Translations under genes and position numbers: made by a program
Source of the DNA: Climacium dendroides
Taxonomy: Eukaryota; Streptophyta; Bryopsida; Hypnales; Climaciaceae
NCBI GenBank assembly: GCA_950106755.1
Contig: OX467091.1
Coordinates: 12,665,538 to 12,729,537 of the forward strand
Direction of reading: 5' to 3'
Length of the DNA stretch: 64,000 nucleotides
The notes under the pieces: model-generated
What the model was told of the DNA's origin: nothing
The model's input: the letters and a program-made list of their open reading frames with translations, nothing else
Database searches by the model: none
Part shown: positions 1 to 11,120 of the stretch, piece by piece
How positions within the stretch are numbered: the stretch's first letter is position 1
How the letters are laid out: every line of letters starts with the position of its first letter

Positions 1-2470
1 TTTATTGTTGTGCCATTGACTGGAACAAAGAGTTTCGGACAACAAGGGATTTTCACTCCAAGGGATAAGGCTCAAGTGATACGGTTTAAAGTGCTGTATC
101 ATAGTAATGCACGTAGTATTGTGGTTTTGTGTTTTCGCTTGTTGCAAAAAACAAATTTCGGGTTTACACACCTTGGATTTCTCTACTTTAACGTATTTTA
201 TAGTTGCTGTGGGCTACACGTGGTCTTTCAGAAGTGGGCTACTTTAACGTGCGCTGAAATTTAACGTATGTAGCCCACGTGTTCTCATAATTTCAAATGA
301 GAAGAAAGTTGTGACGAGTCTTCTACTAAATATCTAGATACTAATAACCCAAATTCATGCTTATGAAACCTTAAGGTTTATGTTTGTTGTGATTATGCAA
401 AGCATAGACTTTAACCTTCTCGAAATCAATATTGCTTCGTGCTGAATTGATCAATTTGTGACAGTAGATTTGTTCCAGTTTACTAAGAAATTTCCTAGCC
501 TTTGAAATTCTGTATTTTCTAAGCTATTGCAATTATGAAATTCTCTAACCTTCGCAATTTCCTATCGTCTGCAATTCTGTCCTCTCTCGCAATTAGGTTC
601 AGCAGTTACAAAGGTTGTGATCGTCCGACTGCTCACCGACGTCAGTTCCCTCTGGATCTGTTGACCGGTATAGCAATTCCAAGTTTTGGTTTTCATCAAC
701 TAAGAAATTTTCTGCCTTCTCTCCAAGTCTTTCGTCTGATTTTTGGTAGTCCTGGTGGTGAACATTCCTCGATGCAAGCTTGCAGGCTAATTTCAAACTC
801 TGGTTTGAGTGCTAATATCTGTACTGTAGTGAACCACACTCACTCTACCAATTTGAAGCAATTACATGGTTCTGCAGCATTGCCATCTTTTTCTACTCAT
901 ATGAAAAGATAAAAACACCAACCAAATTCGACACGAATTCCAGGTATTTTTCGAGGGGTGCCAGAGATGGCCTGCAGAAGGAGGTGAGCGATCTTAGAAA
1001 AAAACTTCCCACAACTTATTGAAAGAGTCCAGTACATTGAAGAAAAGAAGAATTGATTTGGGCCCAAGCTGGTAACAAACCTGCAAATTGTGCAGCCAGA
1101 ATTACAAGGTCTGACACCCGCATACCAATATTGTCTTTTTTAGTTAAAGCTTCTCAAATTTATCATGTCCTCTACCAGGCAAGTAACTTAATGTAGAAAC
1201 TACGTCAACTCTGGTGGAGGAAGAAGTGCTCTCAAAATGCTCAAAAAAAACTTCTGAATGAAAATTTTGTTTACAAGTTTTGGTTACAAATTAGGGTGGG
1301 GATGCCGTTAGGCCTGTTCAATCCGGTTTGAAGTAAGAAGCCATGTATATTCAGGGTAGGCTTTGCTCCAGCATTGTCCAGAATTTGGTTTAGAGCTCAA
1401 ATTAATTGATTCAGTGAAGGCGATTTTGCAGGTCCTATTCAACTATAGCTTCCCACATGATGCATAAACAGAGGGTCAAAATTCAGGTATGCAATGGCAT
1501 TTTTCTTCAATTCATCAACAGTCAGGGAGAAATCGGTTGAATTGTCATGTCTTTAAGCAAGTTTAGAATGAAAGACTCTTCAACAATGGTTTATAAACAC
1601 AATTTATTTGGTTAAGTTCGATTTTCAAATATTACATCCATGTCTTCATTCTTGTTGGATTTTGGAAAAAATTAAAAGAGGATTCTTTTTACTTAGTAAT
1701 TTCTTGGACACCATACAAGTATTAAACTATAGTTTTTTAATTATGATTATAGGTGTGTACATAAATAGACTTGAAGATTATCATGGTCAAAGGGTTTATA
1801 TTTTAGGCCAAAATCTAAATGGAACGATTATATTGTAACAAAGTTGTAGTGGTGTTCAAACTCTATCAAATGGGAAGTAGATTGTCGATGGATTGTAGTA
1901 GTAGTTAGCATATTGTAATTGTTTATGTTGCCCACATAAGCCTTTGGCATGAAGCTGTGACATCTCTAGCTTTGTATTTTGCAACATCCTTTCTACTGCA
2001 TATATAATTGATTAAATTAGTGTACTCTGTAATAATAATAATAGATAGTAATTTGAGAATTTTGCAAATTTGAGAGGCACACAAATATGGAAGTTCACCA
2101 TATTTAGATAAAATCAATATAACATGGCTTACATTATTTCCATATTATCTAAATTAATGTGATTGCATCCAACTTTAATCTAAATTCATCTAGTAGCCAT
2201 CTATTTCCATCAACATCCATATAAATTTCATCTAAATTTCATTCAAATGCTCATACTAATTAGATGACATTCATCCAAATTAGTGTGAGGGGATCTTGCA
2301 TTATGCACTAATAAATTGAAATAACTTATGCAATAAATGGTCTTAATGTATTATAGTGAGAAGATCAAAACTAAGCACTCTTATCTTATTTGGTAAGAAG
2401 GAATTGTTTAAGTTGATAAATAAATCAAGATTGAGAATGCCTTGAGAATGTATCTAATACCAAATTTCCT
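1..2470. other. Intergenic DNA without a recognised gene
   Basis: Positions about 540-1100 have higher GC than the surroundings and are open for 125 codons on the + strand (535-912) and 65 on the - strand (796-599). Neither translation resembles a family I know. The - strand peptide is acidic and ends at a stop, so it could be a terminal exon fragment, but no splice context supports it. Around 205-290 a GTAGCCCACGTG-like string occurs in both orientations, giving a short imperfect inverted repeat. From 1600 to 2470 the DNA is AT-rich with no recognisable content. Confidence 0.4.
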
Positions 2471-2474
2471 TCAA

Positions 2475-2897
2475 TATATATGTATATGTATATGTATATA
2501 TGTATATATGTATATGTATATCTGTATATCTGTATATCTGTATATGTATATGTATATATGTATATGTATATATGTATATGTATATATGTATATGTATATA
2601 TGTATATGTATATATGTATATGTATATATGTATATGTATATATGTATATGTATATATGTATATGTATATATGTATATGTATATATGTATATGTATATATG
2701 TATATGTATATATGTATATGTATATATGTATATGTATATATGTATATGTATATATGTATATGTATATATGTATATGTATATATGTATATATGTATATATG
2801 TATATGTATATATGTATATGTATATATGTATATGTATATATGTATATGTATATATGTATATGTATATGTATATATGTATATGCATATGTATATGTAT
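2475..2897. repeat. TATATGTATATG satellite, about 420 bp
   Basis: An almost pure 12-bp unit (TATATGTATATG) is repeated about 35 times, with a few TGTATATC variants near the left end. The tract is alternating pyrimidine and purine throughout. All reading frames across it are open on both strands, which produces spurious Tyr/Ile/Met/Cys peptides. It should be hypervariable in length. Confidence 0.97.
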
Positions 2898-2899
2898 TA

Positions 2900-4875
2900 G
2901 AATGTGCATAATAATATACCAAATAAAAAATAGTTTTCTAACTTTTGATTGGAATTTGATATTATAGTTGTTGAAATCTTTTCATATTTCTTATAAAAAA
3001 ATTTAAGAATGTAAAGAATATTTTCAGTACATTTTTCATAAAAGAAAAATGGAAGTTGCATCTACTACAAATTATTTTATATTTTTTGAATTCTCAAGGT
3101 ATTAATTATGAATTTTAATATTTGGAATCATGTAAGGCTTTAGAGGCATTCTCACCTTGACATATTCACTATTAGTACAAGAAAAAATGCAATATGTGCT
3201 AAAGAACAATTAGATTCTAAATTGTTTTAGCACCTCCTACATTAATGGACATCCCTATTTTAGTAGGAGGTCCATAAAGCAACTAGGTTTCTAAAATTGT
3301 TTTTTAACACAAACATTCATATAGCTTTCTTCAATGTATTAATTGCCCTAGCCAATGTAACCAAAGATGATCGTATCAAAGGAAGATGCTTTTAGAACAT
3401 TATGTGATTCAAAATTCAAAATTCAAAATTCATAGCCAATTCTATTAAGGTCCAAAAGATATGAGACGATGTGGTTTAGTTGCCAATGCCATTTATCATT
3501 CAAAGTTTACTAAACAATGTTTTAAGAAGTCAAACTCCCCCAAATTGAAAATTAATTGATAATTGTTTGTTTTATAGGCCTCCTAGTTTGCATTTGTCTT
3601 ACATTTTTTCAGACTAAAATGTAGGCCAAATATAGACTGTAGGGACATTATAAGGAAGAAGATCCATAATGCCAACCAAGAATGCCAAGTCTAATTTTTG
3701 AAGTAGATTTGTAACCATTCCATTGAATAGTCAAAAAAGTATTATATTTCATAGTGTTGTCCGTTTTTCTACACCGTTAGAATTGCAATAAATACCAAAT
3801 TTTCAAATTAATAATAATTCTAACTTTAGAAAATTTAATTTGTTTTAAATTTGACTACTTACCTTAATTGCAAGTCTCTCACATGTCTTTAGAAGTCACT
3901 AATTGTTATTATAGGGATGAGAAGATAAGATCTTTGTAGAAGTATGGTAGTAGGAAGTTAAAACAATCCATGTGGAACATGTACATAACATTGTATAACT
4001 AGGCAATAGTCAGGCTTCCTATATTGGGATGGTACTATGCTTTGCTAGATGCTCAAGAGAGGCTTATTAGTTAGTTCAAATATTAGGATTAACTAAGGAG
4101 CCATATAAGATTATTTTCTTCTAATTCTCATATTGGACCGATTTTGCAAGTACCAATTGAAGTCCAATTTTTCTTCTATTTTTTCCTCTAAATAGAAATT
4201 TTATTGATTTTTTCACTAGGATTTTCCAAAGGTTTTGGGGGCTTTTGAAGAAGTCTTGAAGTGGCAACATACTATAAAATAATGTAGCCAAATATTTTAG
4301 TATTCATCTATATTTTGGATAGAACTATATTTTCATCAACATATTTGAATGAGTTTCATTTAAAATTGGCAATTTCATCCAAACTATTTACAAAAATTGG
4401 AACAACATGGTATCATCATCCAATTTTACTTCAAATTTTTCCTTCAAGCTTGGTGCTCATCTTATTTTTTTTGGTGCTTTCAGGAATTTAAATGCCTAAA
4501 CAAACTACTTGGGTTTTTCCCGATGTTTTCAAATTGCAACCGATATTGTTTTGAATTCCATCGGCTAACAATGAACTAACTTCATCGACAATTCTCTCCA
4601 AAGGTTGTGCACAACTGATCAAATGAAGTTGCAGTTTCCAGGTTTGGTCCTCCTCTCTCTAACTTTAGTCCTCTTCTGGCCCCCAAGTTTTCTTTATGCA
4701 TGATTTTTCACCACTTGACTACAACTCAAAGATGTTGGCTATTTTTTTTAAAGGAAATTTTCATTTTTGTGGGTCAAAATAGCTAAATTATTGTTGTATT
4801 TTTAATTTATCAATGTATCACCTAGTTTTCATAGAGATATCACCAAGTTTCACCACCAAGTATAACATCCATCCA
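2900..4875. other. AT-rich intergenic DNA with a dispersed repeat copy
   Basis: No gene is visible. Positions about 3380-3640 resemble 5880-6090 and 15590-15790 (shared phrases around GTTGCCAAT...CAAAG and AAGAAGT...CTCCCCCAAAT), so a low-copy dispersed repeat is present. The string GTAGGAGGTCCATAAAGC at 3262-3280 recurs in reverse orientation near 15765, possibly marking a terminus of this family. Confidence 0.45.
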
Positions 4876-5565
4876 TTAATCCCTAAAGGTAAAAACCATA
4901 GATTTTTTTGGCAACATAGTGATTTTGGGTAGCTCACTGCAAACAAAATATTATTTTATTTTTGTTGAAATTTTCACACACATGTATCCAAGGAGTAGCT
5001 TTAAGGCCCAACAATTTTCATAACTGGTTGAAAAGTTATTGTGCGATATGTCATTGCTCAGCAAGCAATAGGGGCAACTCAGAAAACTCTTTTTAAAATC
5101 ACTTTTTAAAAAAACAAAAATTTGAAAATGGTTTTCTTGAATCATTCTATTTTGATTAATGAGATGAAAGTTATGAGGAATTTTAGTTTGCGTGTGGGTA
5201 TGGATTCTTTGAAATCTATAATTCCCACAAACTAAAACTCTTCATAACTTTCATCTCATTAATCAAAATGGAATGATTCAAAGTTTCCCACTTATATATA
5301 ATTGTAGAGAACCAAATCCAAATTTTTATTTTAAGAAAAAAAATTGAGGTGCCCGGGTTGCCCACCAAGCTATGAAAATGACATATTGTGCAATAACTTT
5401 TTAACCATGTAGTCAAAATTTATGAAAATTGTTAGGCCTTGAAACTACTCCTCGGGAACATGTTATGTAAAACTTTCAACAAAAAAGAACAAAAACTCTA
5501 TTCATAGTGAGTTGCTTCAATTCGCTATGTTGCCAAAAAAAATGCAGTTTAATGCTTCAAGGATA
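4876..5565. mobile_element. Head-to-head piggyBac-type foldback element
   Basis: Two inverted arms (about 4903-5215 and 5221-5545) pair over roughly 300 bp, meeting near 5218. The left end reads TTAATCCCTAAAGG (TTAA at 4876-4879) and matches the ends of the elements at 53913-54864 and 32950-34183, followed by the shared phrase CAACATAGTGATTTTGGG. The right end is decayed. It looks like two left halves of the same family joined head to head. ORFs inside (for example 5145-4951 and 5416-5216, - strand) are chance frames. Confidence 0.6.
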
Positions 5566-6518
5566 AGACAGGCTATTTGTTTGTTTGTTACGTTAAGATC
5601 TCCCGAATTGTACGTCCTCCAATCACGTTCTTGGTACCATCAGAAAGCCCTTGGTGAGAAGGGGTGCATGGGCTTTGATTTATGACATTTGGACCTACAG
5701 GTTGAAAGTTGTTTTACATTTTTGAGTTATTCCTAAACCCTAAAAAATTAGAAAATCACTATATTATTTTCATTTTGCCTATGGGAACATAGCACATGAG
5801 AAGGCTCAAATTCCAACCGAGCATTAAAAGTGAACATGACTAATTTGGCTTTCTTCAATGTACCAACTCTGCACATTTCAAGAGGTGGTTGCTTTTGATG
5901 ACCATTATTGACCACTTTTTTTCAACTTCAAAATTTTGTAACTAATTCCACAAAGCTCCAAAAATTATGAAACAACTTGGGTTAGATGCCAATTCCACTT
6001 GCCTTTCAAGGAAAATTTTCTGAAAAATATTTCAAGACGTTTCACCTCCCCCAAAATTCAGTTCCAGCCCTTAGGTGGTTCATTTATGGACGTGAATACT
6101 GAAGAAACAACTGTGGCTCCTTCTCCATAATACAAAGAAAACATAAACAAAAACTGTTCCTTCCCTGAAGTCCCACGACTAACTTAAAGCGCATGTGTTC
6201 AATGTGCCGTGACAGGAGCGCTTTGACTGCAACAGTGTCGGACCTTTTCCCATTGCGTGACGAGCTTTGCGCTTGCTCTCCAAGTGTCCGTCGCGTGTCC
6301 GTCGCGTCCGTCACGTCGTGGTTTTCACGCAAGGTCTGCAAGGTCTGCAAGTTCCACAACTTGAGGTAAGTGCAGAATTTACTAACAGGTGGTGGAGGTT
6401 TTGTTATGTTTGACCTCCCCAAGTGTAGAATTCTCTGACGACAATTTTCTCGTCAACGTTCAATTGTTCCATTGCCACTAACTTTATTCACATGTGAGAT
6501 TTAAACTTGTCAGTCAGT
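5566..6518. other. Intergenic DNA, dispersed repeat and GC-richer patch
   Basis: 5880-6090 is a second copy of the dispersed repeat seen at 3380-3640. 6170-6420 is GC-richer, with short direct repeats GTCCGTCGCGT and GCAAGGTCT. A 112-codon - strand frame (6422-6084) covers it, but its peptide resembles nothing I know and is probably fortuitous. Confidence 0.35.
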
Positions 6519-6526
6519 TCTACTAC

Positions 6527-6792
6527 AAAGTCCCATTTCCTATCCTATCTACAACCCTGTTTACACTCCTTCCTTGGAACAATTCTGTCAATTCATCAAA
6601 GTCCATTTTCTGTCCTATCTACAACCCTGTTTACACTCCTTTATTGGAACAATTCTGTCAATTCATCAAAGTCCATTTCCCATCTACAACTTTGTTTACA
6701 CTCCAGAACAATTATCTCAATCCATCAAAGTCCATTTCCTATCTACAACCTTGTTTACATTCCTTCCTTGGGAACAATTCTATCAACTCATC
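6527..6792. repeat. Tandem repeat, about 70-bp unit, four copies
   Basis: Four diverged copies of a unit containing CTACAACCCTGTTTACACT, CCTTGGAACAATTCTGTCAA and CATCAAAGTCCATTT follow each other. The third copy is shortened. Three overlapping + strand frames stay open across it only because the repeat lacks stops. Confidence 0.85.
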
Positions 6793-8339
6793 GTGAATTT
6801 CAGTTTGGAATCTACTTGAAATGGAATTCCAAGGCAAGTGGTTGCAAAACAGAACCCTGGACATAGATTCCTAGCTTATTCCCTCCCCTTGAATGAATGA
6901 TGTTTGAACCTTTTCTCTAAACTATTCAATCCTTGAGTTGGAAAAAACATTAAACATTATTATTAAAGATAAATTGAATACCAACTTAGAATAGTTTCAA
7001 GGTTAAAAGTCAAATGAAAATAGTTCTACAAAATGCTACCTTTTGATACTTTTAGCCGTAGCTTAAAAATTAATTTAAAAGTATGTATGTTTATCACCAA
7101 CTTAGATCTATATGTTGATTGAAAATAGCTCCAATACAAATTTTGATAACTTTTGAGCTATCTTTGCTTTGTTTATCAAAACACACAGTATAAATTATCT
7201 TCACAGTTCTTTTTTAGCTTTCCGGCTTCACTTCACTTTGCTTCAATCTTAGTTGTCTTTGTAGGTGATGGATTGTACTAAACTTTATGTTTTAGCTACG
7301 GTGACTTTCTCTTTGATATGACCTTCAATGTACGATGTTGCAGAAATTGGGAGTTGTTAAAACTACAATGTCATTTTTTGCTAACACATTTGTATGCTTT
7401 TTTGTACTCTATTTGCAATTTTAAGTTTGATGAAATTGTCAAATTTGTTGGTTTACAAATGTAGTTGGTGATTTGTCATTTAGCAAATTTTGATTGAATT
7501 GACTCCAAAATTTTGTGTCAATTCCTCTTAGATTACGATCTCCAATCAGTCTATGTGATTTTAGTTTCAACAATTATTCTAATAATAGTATCAATTTTGT
7601 TGCTTCAGTTGGGGATTTCTCATTAAGTTATCTTTTTTTTTAATAGGATCTAGGAATGATTTGCCTAACAACTCAAGCTAAGTTAATGCATCTCAATATT
7701 AATAAAGACAGGTATGTTGACCTTCCACAATTTTTTGAATATAATGATATATGAACATAGTGATTTTCTTAGTCATATATTACACTTGCTTAAAAAGTGT
7801 GAAATCTTTATTGCAAATTTCCTACCACTTGAAAATTACAAAATGTATGGACACAAATACAATAGATCACAATTCACTTTGTTGGAGAAGAATTGTAAAC
7901 ACAAATTGTAAGTCAAGCATGATCTTGGGATCCCATTAGATGTACTAAATGTTTGCATCTACAAATAGGTTGTTCCACTTAAATATTGTTTTTTGTGTTT
8001 CTTTTGTTAATTGTATTTGCATATTGCAACAATCTTGAGATCTAATGATAGTTTTATACTTTGTAGATGTGTAAATGTGTTGTCAATTTTGGTATTTGTA
8101 ATAAGTTTCTTTTTAATTCATTTTAGTAATTTGAAATTTGAAATTATAATTCAAATGATTCAACTCTTCTATAACTTCAAGGAATGGGATAATGAATTAT
8201 ACCCCATTAGATAAAATTCATGAATTGGATTTCATAGTCTAATCTTGTTTCGAAGTCATTGGATATATGTTGTTGTAGAAAAATTATATTCACAATTTTT
8301 ATTGAGCCACAACTTAAAGCCAACAAACTTAATTCACTA
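6793..8339. other. AT-rich intergenic DNA, nothing recognised
   Basis: Short open frames (for example 7714-7911 and 8011-8214, + strand) have AT-driven composition and no motif. I see no RNA gene, inverted repeat or tandem array here. Confidence 0.4.
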
Positions 8340-8849
8340 CACTAAAATTGGCAAATAGTGTTGGCAACACTAATTGTGATTTGCAAGGTTAGTGTTAGAT
8401 GAAAATTACCCCATTCTAACACTATTTTAGCTCTATAGACTTCCAATGAGTGGTTTTCTAAATTACAGTTTTCTAGGAAAGGGACAGATTTTCACGGCGG
8501 AAGGCAAAAATTACAATTTTGCAGAGAAAGGACAAACTTTCATGACAGGAGGCTAAAATTACAATTTTGCAGGGAAGGGACAGATTTTCGCAGTGGGAGG
8601 CAAAAATTACAGTTTTCTTGGAAAGGGATAGATTTTCACAGCGGGAGGCAATAATTACAATTTTGTAGGGAAGAGACAGATTTTTACGGCGGGGGGCAAA
8701 AATTACAGTTTTGCAAGGAAGGGACAGATTTTTATGACAGCAATTAAGTGCCCCAACACTATTTATACATAAGTTGAAAAATAGTGTTGGGGGGTAAAAA
8801 ACAGGGAACAACACTAATTATCACCCAACACTATTTACCAATTTTAGTG
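8340..8849. mobile_element. TA-flanked MITE, CACTAAAATTGG family, with internal minisatellite
   Basis: The ends are CACTAAAATTGG and CCAATTTTAGTG, flanked by TA on both sides (8338-8339 and 8850-8851), which fits a Tc1/mariner-type duplication. The inverted ends extend into AAATAGTGTTGG. A second member lies at 33673-33953. This copy carries about five units of a ~58-bp minisatellite (8470-8745; phrases GGGACAGATTTTCAC and GGCAAAAATTACA) that the other copy lacks. The 113-codon - strand frame over the minisatellite is an artefact of the repeat. Confidence 0.8.
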
Positions 8850-10107
8850 TACCTTATTTCACCCTTATATTATTTTTAAAAAGAGTCTTCAATATGTTAT
8901 TTACAGTAACATTGTCTATTTATTGTCTATAGGTTCTTTGCATATTTATATTTATAAAATATATGCATTTTGTATTTTTGCACTATTTTATATTTTATAT
9001 TTTTAATATTTATTCTATATTAATTATAATAATTTATTATATTTTAATAATTATTATGTTACTAAAGATTGGTAAATTGTCTAAGATCCATATTCCAAAG
9101 TAGGGAATTTATTGTATTTATTGAGTGTATTAGATATAAATGCAATACACCATTTAAAACATCGTTTAAGAAAAAATACAACAAAAGTTCACCTAATTTT
9201 TTTTAATTGCCAAGGCTAATGGTTGAAATCCAAAATTGATAGTTCATACTAATATGACAGTTCACATAATTCACATTCAATGTTCATTTGAATTTTGTTC
9301 TAAGGTTTATACAAATTATATGTCAATACCAATAGCCTTCCAATTTCACACATCAAGGGCCAATTGAAATAGTTTCAATTTGTCTTTTGCAAAAATCATT
9401 TCAATAAATTTATTTTGGGATTCATTTAGGAAGATAAAGTTGATTATTATTTTAATTTCACTTCCACATTAACTACAAATACATTGTACCTTGTACTACA
9501 ACTAGTGGAACAACTTTTGGAACAAAGCCTCATAGGGTTGTCAATTTGAAAAGAATATGAAAAATACTATTATTAATCAAATCAAGAGTCTCCTACTTAA
9601 CCTTAAATAGAATTCAAGTATGTAGGATATTCTGCATTCAAAAGGATGATTAGAGACAGACAATTGGAGAAAATGCTTATCAAACAACTCATATGAAAAG
9701 CGAAACTCCATATGGCTTCATTTGACTTATCTTCTTCTTTTGGACACAAGATGGAGTAGGAAAGACTTCAATACCATAAGAGAGCTTTGAAATGGAATGT
9801 ACATTTAAATTTGCAAGGTTGCAATTAATCTAATGGAATATGTTTTCTAATGAAATATGTGTCTAACAAAGTATATAATTTTGATACCACTATAGTATGC
9901 CACGAGAAATTACAAGTAAATGTATCTATTTGGGGTTGTACTCTTCTCTTTGTTATTTTGTGAATTTAATATGAATTCAAAAACAATGTGGAAATCCCAC
10001 TTATAATTGAATACCATGAATGTGAATACTATGTCCATCAAGCTATTGGATTTTTAAGAGAATAATGCAACTGCAAATGATTAATGCAATACAAACTAAA
10101 CCATATT
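8850..10107. other. AT-rich intergenic DNA, nothing recognised
   Basis: Composition is strongly AT-rich. No frame above 60 codons, no repeat array and no recognisable element end was found. Confidence 0.4.
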
Positions 10108-10572
10108 TAACCTTTAAAGGACGGACTAGTAACTGTGGAAATCACCCCTTTGCATACCATGGAAATCATTGGCTTACAAAAAATGCTTAGAAAACCACTC
10201 ATTGGAAGTCAAACTACTGTAGCAGATCTCCCCTTTTTACAATAAAATTCCAAAGACAAATAGTTGTACTTCTGTCCTATACAGAAGCATTCTCTATCAT
10301 TCATTGGACACAAAATGTCCACAACTTCATTTATAGGTTAACCTTTAAAAGACGAACCGATGACTATGGAAATCATCCCTTTGAATACCATGGGAATCAC
10401 TAGCTTACAAAAAAATGCTTACAAAAGAACTCATTGGAAGTCAAACTATTGTTGAAAACCTCTGTTTTTTACAACAAAACTCCAAGGATAAATAATTGTA
10501 TTTTTGTCCTACACAAAAGCATTCTCTATCATTTATTGGACACAAAACATTTGAAACTTTGTTTATGGGTTA
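10108..10572. repeat. Tandem duplication, about 231-bp unit, two copies
   Basis: Copy one (about 10108-10339) and copy two (about 10340-10572) share long phrases such as ATACCATGG, CTTACAAAAAATGCTT, CATTGGAAGTCAAACTA and AGCATTCTCTATCAT. Divergence between copies is modest, so the duplication is fairly old. Confidence 0.85.
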
Positions 10573-10902
10573 AACCAAAACAATCTAGAAGACGAAGGTA
10601 CATAAGGTAAACCAGACCATTGTGGTCAGATGACCCATAACCCATTGTGGTCAACTAGGGAGTGCTTTTTTTTCATTATGTGAAATTTTGGCCTTAATGC
10701 ATGTAAGAAATGACAGTCATGGATTGATTAGTGATCCCATTAGGAGGCTTCAACTTTTTAGAGGGAATTCAATGTCAAAAATGACTTTTTAGTCCTTCCT
10801 TTTTAGAAAATATTCATAACTGCTTTGGGTGAATGACATGAGCATCATGGGGTCAGATTTTGTTGGTCACGAGATGATCTACAAACTCTTTTGGGCTGAA
10901 CA

Positions 10903-11120
10903 CTTCAAAAATTCATAACGAATTCATACTTTATTGAAAAAATACAATTTCAATTGCTTTCACTATTTCTCACACTTCAAAAATTCATAACGAATTCATA
11001 CTTTGTTGAAAAAATACAATTTCAATTGCTTTCACTATTTCTCACACTTCAAAAATTCATAACGAATTCACACTTCGTTGAAAAAATACAATTTCAATTG
11101 CTTTCACTATTTCTCACACT
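10903..11120. repeat. Tandem repeat, 72-bp unit, three copies
   Basis: The unit contains CACTTCAAAAATTCATAACG, GTTGAAAAAATACAATTTC and TTGCTTTCACTATTTCTCA. Copies two and three are nearly identical. Because 72 is divisible by three, one + strand frame (10954-11145) stays open and encodes a repeating peptide, which I regard as spurious. Confidence 0.9.

Noticed and set aside
2425..2967. Five overlapping open frames of 143-165 codons on both strands
   Set aside because: They are translations of the TATATG satellite, which lacks stops in any frame; peptides are pure Tyr/Ile/Met/Cys/Thr/His repeats.
8473..8814. 113-codon - strand frame with repeated NLSLPCK motifs
   Set aside because: It is read from the minisatellite inside a MITE; the repeat, not selection, keeps it open.
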